Assembly (NCBI GenBank): GCA_030063045.1
Contig: JAQSEB010000078.1
Coordinates: forward strand, 130,001 to 194,000
Length of the DNA: 64,000 bases
DNA from: Pratylenchus scribneri
Lineage: Eukaryota > Nematoda > Chromadorea > Rhabditida > Pratylenchidae
Reading direction: 5' to 3'
The notes under the pieces are model-generated. The model saw only the letters and a program-made list of their open reading frames with translations. It was not told the DNA's origin and did not search any database. This document shows, in pieces, positions 48,853-59,900 of this stretch. The first letter of the stretch is position 1, and every line of letters begins with the position of its first letter. Both the position numbers and the translations under genes were made by a program.

Positions 48853-50082
48853 CTTAAAAAATACAGGCCTATTTTTTTTTATTTTTTAAAAATACCCCCT
48901 TACTGATTTTTTATGAATTTCTAAAAATATTAATTATTTTCAATTATGCCTAGGGTATATTAGACATGTTTTGGGCTGGGATTTGAATTTTTTGAAATTC
49001 TTTTGTCAGAATCATATTCTCCATCAAAAAATACAGGCCTATATTTTTTATTTTTTTAAAATACCCTCATACTGATTTTTTACGAATTTCTAAAAAATAA
49101 CCCCAAAATTCAATTATGCCTAGGGTAAATTATACAGGTTTTGGGCTAGGATTTGAATTTTTTTAAATTTTCTTAATAGAATCTTATTCTCCATCAAAAA
49201 ATACAGGCCTATATTTTTTAGATTTTTAAAATACCCTCATACTGATTTTTTACGAATTTCTAAAAAATAACCCCAAAATTCAATTATGCCTAGGGTAAAT
49301 TATACATGTTTTGGGCTAGGATTTGAATTTTTCAAAATTCTTTTGTTAAAATCTTATTCTCCATCAAAAAATACAGGCCTATATTTTTTAGATTTTTAAA
49401 ATACCCTCATACTGATTTTTTTTACGAATTTCTAAAAAATAACCCCAAAATTCAATTATGCCTAGGGTAAATTATACATGTTTTGGGCTAGGATTTGAAT
49501 TTTTCAAAATTCTTTTGTTAAAATCTTATTCTCCATCAAAAAATACAGGCCTATATTTTTTAGATTTTTAAAATACCCTCATACTGATTTTTTACGAATT
49601 TCTAAAAAATAACCCCAAAATTCAATTATGCCTAGGGTAAATTATACATGTTTTGGGCTAGGATTTGAATTTTTCAAAATTCTTTTGTTAAAATCATATT
49701 CTCCATCAAAAAATACAGGCCTATATTTTTTTAGATTTTTAAAATACCCTCATACTCATTTTTTTTATGAATTTCTAAAAAATAACCCCAAAATTCAATT
49801 ATGCCTAGGGTAAATTATACATGTTTTGGGCTAGGATTTGAATTTTTCAAAATTCTTTTGTTAAAATCATATTCTCCATCGAAAAATACAGGCCTATATT
49901 TTTTAGATTTTTAAAATACCCTCATACTGATTTTTTTTTATGAATTTCTAAAAAATAACCCCAAAATTCAATTATGCCTAGGGTAAATTATACATGTTTT
50001 GGGCTAGGATTTGAATTTTTCAAAATTCTTTTGTTAAAATCATATTCTCCATCAAAAAATACAGGCCTATATTTTTTAGATT
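48853..50082. repeat. ~170-bp satellite, about 8 copies
   Basis: The word ATACAGGCCTAT recurs at 48861, 49031, 49201, 49371, 49543, 49713, 49887 and 50059, giving units of 170-174 bp. Conserved words include AATTATGCCTAGGGTAAATT and GTTTTGGGCTAGGATTTGAA. Copies are very similar, the first being most divergent. The eighth is cut after about 26 bp where the large block begins. Open frames within it are not genes. Confidence 0.95.
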
Positions 50083-50607
50083 GCCAATTAAAATAGACCA
50101 ATTTTTATTATTAAAATATGGTTAATTAAAAAGGAGCTCCTATTGCCGAGCCAACCTTCCGCAGTTTTTTTATAATTCATCAAAGATTACCTAAATCAAT
50201 TTTAATGATTTTAATAAAAATTAAAGAGCATATTTTAAGCTAAAACCGTTCAGCGAACGGTTTAATTATTTTTTGAAATTTTTTTGAAATTTCTAAATTA
50301 TTTTTCTTCCCTATACCTAAGATAACTAAAAATATGTTAGAACTTATTTCTCAATCCATTTTTCTTTTATCCTTCGAAATAAAATTTTTCTTAGAAAAAA
50401 GAAAAAGCGTTCACTGAACGGCTTAATTATTTTTTGCAACCTTCCGTCGGACAGACGGTACTCATTTTTTTAGGAATAATTAAATTTTTAAGGGAATAAA
50501 ATATTCAAAACGATTAAAAATATAAATTCTGAGGTTTTTATAGATATCATAGACCATAGAGAATATATTGGAATTTTAAAAAATAAAAAATTTCAAAAAT
50601 TACTGGC

Positions 50608-51218
50608 AGAAAAATGAGGCAGAAAATTAGGCAGAAAAATGAGGCAGAAAATTAGGCAGAAAAATGAGGCAGAAAATGAGGCAGAAAAATGAGGCAGAAA
50701 AATGAGGCAGAAAATTAGGCAGAAAATTAGGCAGAAAAATGAGGCAGAAAAATGAGGCAGAAAATTAGGCAGAAAAATGAGGCAGAAAAATGAGGCAGAA
50801 AATTAGGCAGAAAATTAGGCAGAAAATTAGGCAGAAAAATGAGGCAGAAAATTAGGCAGAAAATTAGGCAGAATAATGAGGCAGAAAAAATGGAGCAGAA
50901 AAAATGGAGCAGAAAAAATTGGGCAGAAAATTAGGCAGAAAATTAGGCAGAAAAATGAGGCAGAAAATTAGGCAGAAAATTAGGCAGAATAATGAGGCAG
51001 AAAAAATGGAGCAGAAAAAATGGAGCAGAAAAAATGGAGCAGAAAAAATTGGGCAGAAAATTAGGCAGAAAATTAGGCAGAAAAATGAGGCAGAAAATTA
51101 GGCAGAAAATTAGGCAGAAAATGAGGCAGAAAATTAGGCAGAAAAATGAGGCAGAAAAATGAGGCAGAAAAAATGGGGCAGAAAAAATGGGGCAGAAAAA
51201 ATGGGGCAGAAAAATGGG
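50608..51218. repeat. 12-15-bp minisatellite GGCAGAAAATTA / GGCAGAAAAATGA
   Basis: Dozens of short purine-rich units, mainly GGCAGAAAATTA and GGCAGAAAAATGA, with AAAAATGGAGCAG and AAAAATGGGGCAG variants near the right end. Many junctions create TTAGGC. Counterparts at 53612-54186 and 56452-56922 differ in copy number and order. Confidence 0.93.
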
Positions 51219-51565
51219 AAGTTCGCCAGGCGGAATTAAAACAGGCGGAATTATTCTAAGTTCGCCAGGCGGAATTAAAACAGGCGGAATTATTCTAAGT
51301 TCGCCAGGCGGAATTAAAACAGTCGGAATTATTCTAAGTTCGCCAGGCGGAATTAAAACAGGCGGAATTATTCTAAGTTCGCCAGGCGGAATTAAAACAG
51401 GCGGAATTATTCTAAGTTCGCCAGGCGGAATTAAAACAGGCGGAATTATTCTAAGTTCGCCAGGCGGAATTAAAACAGTCGGAATTATTCTAAGTTCGCC
51501 AGGCGGAATTAAAACAGGCGGAATTATTCTAAGTTCGCCAGGCAGAATTTAAACAGGCGGAATTA
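51219..51565. repeat. 39-bp minisatellite (TTCGCCAGGCGGAATTAAAA type), 9 copies
   Basis: Unit AAGTTCGCCAGGCGGAATTA plus AAACAGGCGGAATTATTCT, nine copies with a GGC/GTC variant. The 39-bp unit is stop-free, giving an open frame of SPGGIKTGGIIL repeats. The equivalent array in copy 2 (54187-54380) has only five units. Confidence 0.94.
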
Positions 51566-51714
51566 TTTTAAAAGAATCTGGAAAGGATATTATATTGCCC
51601 AATTTTTTCCAAAATGAAAATTGAGAGGAAATTCAATTTATTTTGTTATAATAAATTAATTCCTCATATTTTTTAAAATTATTTTTCCCACAATGTAAAA
51701 TTTATTGTTCATCA

Positions 51715-52213
51715 TCAATTCCGCCGATCTGCCAATGCCATTCTTCCCTTCACATGGACGCCATTATAAGAACGACAAATCAGAATGGGGAATCCGCATT
51801 TTTGGCAGGGTTTGGCCAAAAAGATTTGAATGGATTGAAGAAGAACATTGTTGAATTTAAAGTTTACTCTATTGAACATTAATAATGACAATGAATTGAT
51901 GATGTCAATCCCACGAAAAGGGAGTTACATTTACAGTACTTCAATATTTCCCAAATAGAGGCATGAATAGAATGCGATAGGGAATAAATTCACCAACAAA
52001 AAGGCTGATTTTAGAATTTATCCCTTTCTAATCTTGATCAATATTTATTTAATCACCAAAAAATATCTCATGAAGAAGATAACCATTCAGTGGAAAATGC
52101 GCAGTTGATTTTTGTAATAAAAATTTGAAATCATTTAATTCAACATAGAAATCGCGAGGTGAAGGCGAACTCATCAGCGGAATTGGTTGAATGAGATGCC
52201 GAGAAACTTTCAT
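51715..52213 (-). CDS. Small gene in block copy 1; C-terminus weakly like Mediator subunit 27
   Basis: Three exons join in phase: 52057-52213, 51935-52004 and 51715-51868 (126 residues), with ordinary 52- and 66-nt introns. It starts MKVSRHLIQPIPLMSSPSPR and continues DFYVELNDFKFLLQKST. The C-terminal part reads VLLQSIQIFLAKPCQKCGFP, then ILICRSYNGVHVKGRMALAD. The ..IxxFxxxPCxxCG pattern after a helical segment resembles the zinc-binding C-terminus of Mediator subunit 27; the N-terminal half of that protein is not visible, so it may be a captured 3' portion. An alternative frame in exon 1 (MSSSPNPILIVFHESF) cannot be joined as well. Present in both complete block copies. Confidence 0.45.
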
Positions 52214-53111
52214 GAAAGACAATTAAAATAGGATTTGGAGAGGATGACATTGTTTAAAAATGGTCAAATTATTGAATAGAAAATATAAATCTTTCTGGAA
52301 AACACAATTTAATCAGACTGAAATACTAATATTTTTTAAAAAACACAAAATAATCGAAATGAAACAAACAAATTTTTCCAAGTTTACAATTAAAGATCAA
52401 AGCTAAATAAATAATTCATTGTATCATAAATCATTTAAAATATTATTTATATGGATCACTAGAGTAAAATAAATTCCAATCTACTCTTAATAAAATTTAA
52501 TTTTAAAATTTTTTCTAAATTTTCTTATAATTCTTCCAAAATATCTGATTTTCTCAATCATAAATCCTTCATTCTATCCATTTTGTCTTTGGAAAATTAA
52601 AAAGATTTATTTGATGGCCACCCTTTCCCTTCAAATTGCCCAGAGGAAAATACAGTACAGTAATCGAAAATTCATTACCTGCTATTTTAAAAAAATTATA
52701 CAAAATTATTTAATTATTTTTTGAAGAAAATTGCACATCATTTTAACCGGAAACTTTTTGAGGACATATTTTACTTTTTTTTAGAATTGTATAAAATTGT
52801 AAAATTAAATTAGTCAAATTTAAAGGGTTTTTAATGTTTTTTGAGGAGGCTAAAATAATTTTTTATCTTTCGAATAAATCGTAATTTCATTTTTTGCAAA
52901 TTCAAATTATTTTTAAAAAGATAGGTTTAAACGTTAAACGCAAAATTGTAGAGGCTCTTTGGCATATTAAATGGTATATCATTACTCAATAAAATATAAT
53001 TGTTTTTTTTGTGAGTTTCATTGTCCAACTTTTATGACCACAAAAATTGCCAATTCTTCGACATAAAATTTTTGTGAAATTTTTTGATGCAAAAATCAAC
53101 CATTTTTGCTG

Positions 53112-55923
53112 GCCAATTAAAATAGACCAATTTTTATTATTAAAATATGGTTAATTAAAAAGGAGCTCCTATTGCCGAGCCAACCTTCCGCAGTTTTTTT
53201 ATAATTCATCAAAGATTACCTAAATCAATTTTAATGATTTTAATAAAAATTAAAGAGCATATTTTAAGCTAAAACCGTTCAGCGAACGGTTTAATTATTT
53301 TTTGAAATTTTTTTGAAATTTCTAAATTATTTTTCTTTCCTATACCTAAGATAACTAAAAATATGTTAGAACTTATTTCTCAATCCATTTTTCTTTTTTT
53401 TTTTATCCTTCGAAATAAAATTTTTCTTAGAAAAAAGAAAAAGCGTTCACTGAACGGCTTAATTATTTTTTGCAACCTTCCGTCGGACAGACGGTACTCA
53501 TTTTTTAAATATTCAAAACGATTAAAAATATAAATTCTGAGGTTTTTATAGATATCATAGACCATAGAGAATATATTGGAATTTTAAAAAATAAAAAATT
53601 TCAAAAATTACTGGCAGAAAAATGAGGCAGAAATTAGGCAGAAAAATGAGGCAGAAAATTCGGCAGAAAAATGAGGCAGAAAATGAGGCAGAAAAATGAG
53701 GCAGAAAAATGAGGCAGAAAATTAGGCAGAAAATTAGGCAGAAAAATGAGGCAGAAAAATGAGGCAGAAAATTAGGCAGAAAAATGAGGCAGAAAAATGA
53801 GGCAGAAAATTAGGCAGGAAAATGAGGTAGAAAAACGAGGCAGAAAATTAGGCAGGATAATGAGGCAGAAAAATGAGGCAGAAAATTAGGCAGAAAATTA
53901 GGCAGAATAATGAGGCAGAAAAAATGGAGCAGAAAAAATGGAGCAGAAAAAATTGGGCAGAAAATTAGGCAGAAAATTAGGCAGAAAAATGAGGCAGAAA
54001 ATTAGGCAGAAAATTAGGCAGAATAATGAGGCAGAAAAATGAGGCAGAAAATTAGGCAGAAAATTAGGCAGAAAATGAGGCAGAAAATTAGGCAGAAAAA
54101 TGAGGCAGAAAAATGAGGCAGAAAAAATGGGGCAGAAAAAATGGGGCAGAAAAAATGGGGCAGAAAAAATGGGGCAGAAAAATGGGAAGTTCGCCAGGCG
54201 GAATTAAAACAGGCGGAATTATTCTAAGTTCGCCAGGCGGAATTAAAACAGGCGGAATTATTCTAAGTTCGCCAGGCGGAATTTAAACAGGCGGAATTAT
54301 TCTAAGTTCGCCAGGCGGAATTAAAACAGTCGGAATTATTCTAAGTTCGCCAGGCGGAATTAAAACAGGCGGAATTATTTTAAAAGAATCTGGAAAGGAT
54401 ATTATATTGCCCAATTTTTTCCAAAATGAAAATTGAGAGGAAATTCAATTTATTTTGTTATAATAAATTAATTCCTCATATTTTTTAAAATTATTTTTCC
54501 CACAATGTAAAATTTATTGTTCATCATCAATTCCGCCGATCTGCCAATGCCATTCTTCCCTTCACATGGACGCCATTATAAGAACGACAAATCAGAATGG
54601 GGAATCCGCATTTTTGGCAGGGTTTGGCCAAAAAGATTTGAATGGATTGAAGAAGAACATTGTTGTATTTAAAGTTTACTCTATTGAACATTAATAATGA
54701 CAATGAATTGATGATGTCAATCCCACGAAAAGGGAGTTACATTTACAGTACTTCAATATTTCCCAAATAGAGGCATGAATAGAATGCGATAGAGAATAAA
54801 TTCACCAACAAAAAGGCTGATTTTAGAATTTATCCCTTTCTTATCTTGATCAATATTTATTTAATCACCAAAAAATATCTCATGAAGAAGATAACCATTC
54901 AGTGGAAAATGCGCAGTTGATTTTTGTAATAAAAATTTGAAATCATTTAATTCAACATAGAAATCGCGAGGTGAAGGCGAACTCATCAGCGGAATTGGTT
55001 GAATGAGATGCCGAGAAACTTTCATGAAAGACAATTAAAATAGGATTTGGAGAGGATGACATTGTTTAAAAATGGTCAAATTATTGAATAGAAAATATAA
55101 ATCTTTCTGGAAAACACAATTTAATCAGACTGAAATACTAATATTTTTTAAAAAACACAAAATAATCGAAATGAAACAAACAAATTTTTCCAAGTTTACA
55201 ATTAAAGATCAAAGCTAAATAAATAATTCATTGTATCATAAATCATTTAAAATATTATTTATATGGATCACTAGAGTAAAATAAATTCCAATCTACTCTT
55301 AATAAAATTTAATTTTAAAATTTTTTCTAAATTTTCTTATAATTCTTCCAAAATATCTGATTTTCTCAATCATAAATCCTTCATTCTATCCATTTTGTCT
55401 TTGGAAAATTAAAAAGATTTATTTGATGGCCACCCTTTCCCTTCAAATTGCCCAGAGGAAAATACAGTACAGTAATCGAAAATTCATTACCTGCTATTTT
55501 AAAAAAATTATACAAAATTATTTAATTATTTTTTGAAGAAAATTGCACATCATTTCAACCGGAAACTTTTTGAGGACATATTTTACTTTTTTTTAGAATT
55601 GTATAAAATTGTAAAATTAAATTAGTCAAATTTAAAGGGTTTTTAATGTTTTTTGAGGAGGCTAAAATAATTTTTTATCTTTCGAATAAATCGTAATTTC
55701 ATTTTTTGCAAATTCAAATTATTTTTAAAAAGATAGGTTTAAACGTTAAACGCAAAATTGTAGAGGCTCTTTGGCATATTAAATGGTATATCATTACTCA
55801 ATAAAATATAATTGTTTTTTTTGTGAGTTTCATTGTCAAACTTTTATGACCACAAAAATTGCCAATTCTTCGACATAAAATTTTTGTGAAATTTTTTGAT
55901 GCAAAAATCAACCATTTTTGCTG
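53112..55923. repeat. Large tandem block, copy 2 (2.81 kb)
   Basis: Near-identical to copy 1. Differences are mostly in minisatellite copy number, a short poly-T expansion near 53395, and scattered substitutions (for example TTGAATTT to TTGTATTT at about 54664). It includes the 53612-54186 GCAGAAAA array and the 54187-54380 39-bp array. Confidence 0.95.
54527..55025 (-). CDS. Small gene in block copy 2, paralogue of the gene at 51715-52213
   Basis: Exons at 54869-55025, 54747-54816 and 54527-54680 correspond exactly to copy 1 (offset 2812 bp). The frame and splice sites are intact. At least two amino-acid changes are seen: Pro to Ser in exon 2 (CCT to TCT) and Phe to Tyr in exon 3 (TTC to TAC). 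Intact frames in both copies fit a very recent duplication or selection; two copies cannot separate these. Confidence 0.43.
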
Positions 55924-56927
55924 GCCAATTAAAATAGACCAATTTTTATTATTAAAATATGGTTAATTAAAAAGGAGCTCCTATTGCCGAGCCAACCTTC
56001 CGCAGTTTTTTTATAATTCATCAAAGATTACCTAAATCAATTTTAATGATTTTAATAAAAATTAAAGAGCATATTTTAAGCTAAAACCGTTCAGCGAACG
56101 GTTTAATTATTTTTTGAAATTTTTTTGAAATTTCTAAATTATTTTTCTTCCCTATACCTAAGATAACTAAAAATATGTTAGAACTTATTTCTCAATCCAT
56201 TTTTCTTTTTTTTTTTATCCTTCGAAATAAAATTTTTCTTAGAAAAAAGAAAAAGCGTTCACTGAACGGCTTAATTATTTTTTGCAACCTTCCGTCGGAC
56301 AGACGGTACTCATTTTTTTAGGAATAATTAAATTTTTAAGGGAATAAAATATTCAAAACGATTAAAAATATAAATTCTGAGGTTTTTATAGATATCATAG
56401 ACCATAGAGAATATATTGGAATTTTAAAAAATAAAAAATTTCAAAAATTACTGGCAGAAAAATGAGGCAGAAAATTAGGCAGAAAATTAGGCAGAAAAAT
56501 GAGGCAGAAAAATGAGGCAGAAAATTAGGCAGAAAAATGAGGCAGAAAATTAGGCAGAAAATTAGGCAGAAAAATGAGGCAGAAAATTAGGCAGAAAAAT
56601 GAGGCAGAAAATTAGGCAGAAAAATGAGGCAGAAAAATGAGGCAGAAAATTAGGAGAAAAATGAGGCAGAAAAATGAGGCAGAAAATTAGGCAGAAAAAT
56701 GAGGCAGAAAATTAGGCAGAAAAATGAGGCAGAAAATTAGGCAGAAAATTAGGCAGAAAAATGAGGCAGAAAATTAGGCAGAAAAATGAGGCAGAAAATT
56801 AGGCAGAAAAATGAGGCAGAAAATTAGGCAGAAAAATGAGGCAGAAAAATGAGGCAGAAAATTAGGCAGAAAATTAGGCAGAAAATTAGGCAGAAAAATG
56901 AGGCAGAAAATTAGGCAGAAAAAAAAT
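55924..56927. repeat. Large tandem block, copy 3, truncated
   Basis: The ~520-bp head and the GCAGAAAA minisatellite (about 56452-56922) are present. The 39-bp array and the gene-bearing 1.5 kb are missing. The sequence passes directly from GGCAGAAAATTAGGCAGAA into the 62-bp satellite. Confidence 0.94.
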
Positions 56928-59900
56928 TTATTTTAGGGTCGATTAATTAATTTCTTTAGGGAATAAGAATCTTATTAGGCTAAAAAAATTTATTTTAGGG
57001 TCGATTAATTAATTTCTTTAGGGAATAAGAATCTTATTAGGCTAAAAAAATTTATTTTAGGGTCGATTAATTAATTTCTTTAGGGAATAAGAATCTTAAT
57101 AGGCTAAAAAAATTTATTTTAGGGTCGATTAATTAATTTCTTTAGGGAATAAGAATCTTATTAGGCTAAAAAAATTTATTTTAGGGTCGATTAATTAATT
57201 TCTTTCGGGAATAAGAATCTTATTAGGCTAAAAAAATTTATTTTAGGGTCGATTAATTAATTTCTTCAGGGAATAAGAATCTTATTAGGCTAAAAAAATT
57301 TATTTTAGGGTCGATTAATTAATTTCTTTAGGGAATAAGAATCTTAATAGGCTAAAAAAATTTATTTTAGGGTCGATTAATTAATTTCTTTAGTTAATAA
57401 GAATCTTATTAGGCTAAAAAAATTTATTTTAGGGTCAATTAATTAATTTCTTTAGGGAATAAGAATCTTATTAGGCTAAAAAAATTTATTTTAGGGTCGA
57501 TTAATTAATTTCTTTAGGGAATAAGAATCTTATTAGGCTAAAAAAATTTATTTTAGGGTCAATTAATTAATTTCTTTAGGGAATAAGAATCTTATTAGGC
57601 TAAAAAAATTTATTTTAGGGTCGATTAATTAATTTCTTTAGGGAATAAGAATCTTATTAGGCTAAAAAAATTTATTTTAGGGTCAATTAATTAATTTCTT
57701 TAGGGAATAAGAATCTTATTAGGCTAAAAAAATTTATTTTAGGGTCAATTAATTAATTTCTTTAGGGAATAAGAATCTTATTAGGCTAAAAAAATTTATT
57801 TTAGGGTCAATTAATTAATTTCTTTAGGGAATAAGAATCTTATTAGGCTAAAAAAATTTATTTTAGAGTCGATTAATTAATTTCTTTAGGGAATAAGAAT
57901 CTTATTAGGCTAAAAAAATTTATTTTAGAGTCAATTAATTAATTTCTTTAGGGAATAAGAATCTTATTAGGCTAAAAAAATTTATTTTAGGGTCAATTAA
58001 TTAATTTCTTTAGGGAATAAGAATCTTATTAGGCTAAAAAAATTTATTTTAGGGTCAATTAATTAATTTCTTTAGGGAATAAGAATCTTATTAGGCTAAA
58101 AAAAATTATTTTAGTGTCGATTAATTAATTTCTTTAGGGAATAAGAATCTTATTAGGCTAAAAAAATTTATTTTAGGGTCGATTAATTAATTTCTTTAGG
58201 GAATAAGAATCTTGTTAGGCTAAAAAAATTTATTTTAGGGTCGATTAATTAATTTCTTTAGGGAATAAGAATCTTATTAGGCTAAAAAAAATTATTTTAG
58301 TGTCGATTAATTAATTTCTTTAGGGAATAAGAATCTTATTAGGCTAAAAAAATTTATTTTAGGGTCGATTAATTAATTTCTTTAGGGAATAAGAATCTTA
58401 TTAGGCTAAAAAAATTTATTTTAGGGTCGATTAATTAATTTCTTTAGGGAATAAGAATCTTATTAGGCTAAAAAAATTTATTTTAGGGTCAATTAATTAA
58501 TTTCTTTAGGGAATAAGAATCTTATTAGGCTAAAAAAATTTATTTTAGGGTCAATTAATTAATTTCTTTAGGGAATAAGAATCTTATTAGGCTAAAAAAA
58601 TTTATTTTAGGGTCAATTAATTAATTTCTTTAGGGAATAAGAATCTTATCTAGGCTAAAAAAATTTATTTTAGGGTCAATTAATTAATTTCTTTAGGGAA
58701 TAAGAATCTTATTAGGCTAAAAAAATTTATTTTAGTGTCGATTAATTAATTTCTTTAGGGAATAAGAATCTTATCTAGGCTAAAAAAATTTATTTTAGTG
58801 TCGATTAATTAATTTCTTTAGGGAATAAGAATCTTATTAGGCTAAAAAAATTTATTTTAGGGTCGATTAATTAATTTCTTTAGGGAATAAGAATTTTATT
58901 AGGCTAAAAAAATTTATTTTAGGGTCGATTAATTAATTTATTTAGGGAATAAGAATCTTATTAGGCTAAAAAAATTTATTTTAGGGTCAATTAATTAATT
59001 TCTTTAGGGAATAAGAATCTTATTAGGCTAAAAAAATTTATTTTAGGGTCGATTAATTAATTTCTTTAGGGAATAAGAATTTTATTAGGCTAAAAAAATT
59101 TATTTTAGTGTCGATTAATTAATTTCTTTAGGGAATAAGAATCTTATTAGGCTAAAAAAATTTATTTTAGGGTCGATTAATTAATTTCTTTAGGGAATAA
59201 GAATCTTATTAGGCTAAAAAAATTTATTTTAGGGTCAATTAATTAATTTTTTTAGGGAATAAGAATCTTATTAGGCTAAAAAAATTTATTTTAGGGTCGA
59301 TTAATTAATTTCTTTAGGGAATAAGAATCTTATTAGGCTAAAAAAAATTATTTTAGGGTCGATTAATTAATTTCTTTAGGGAATAAGAATCTTATTAGGC
59401 TAAAAAAATTTATTTTAGGGTCGATTAATTAATTTCTTTAGGGAATAAGAATCTTATTAGGCTAAAAAAATTTATTTTAGGGTCGATTAATTAATTTCTT
59501 TAGGGAATAAGAATCTTATTAGGCTAAAAAAATTTATTTTAGGGTCAATTAATTAATTTCTTTAGGGAATAAGAATCTTATTAGGCTAAAAAAATTTATT
59601 TTAGGGTCAATTAATTAATTTCTTTAGGGAATAAGAATCTTATTAGGCTAAAAAAATTTATTTTAGGGTCAATTAATTAATTTCTTTAGGGAATAAGAAT
59701 CTTATTAGGCTAAAAAAATTTATTTTAGAGTCGATTAATTAATTTCTTTAGGGAATAAGAATCTTATTAGGCTAAAAAAATTTATTTTAGAGTCAATTAA
59801 TTAATTTCTTTAGGGAATAAGAATCTTATTAGGCTAAAAAAATTTATTTTAGGGTCAATTAATTAATTTCTTTAGGGAATAAGAATTTTATTAGGCTAAA

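Larger units (their letters stand above)
50083..53111. repeat. Large tandem block, copy 1 (3.03 kb)
   Basis: Starts at GCCAATTAAAATAGACCAAT. Order inside: a ~520-bp head with short hairpins (AAACCGTTCAGCGAACGGTT; CCGTCGGACAGACGG), a GCAGAAAA minisatellite, a 39-bp minisatellite and about 1.5 kb that carries a small minus-strand gene. Copy 2 starts 3029 bp later and is almost identical outside the minisatellites. Confidence 0.95.

Noticed and set aside
51187..51552. SPGGIKTGGIIL repeat protein resembling a glycine-rich structural protein
   Set aside because: 39-bp minisatellite with no stop. Copy number varies between blocks, and it has no splice or signal features.
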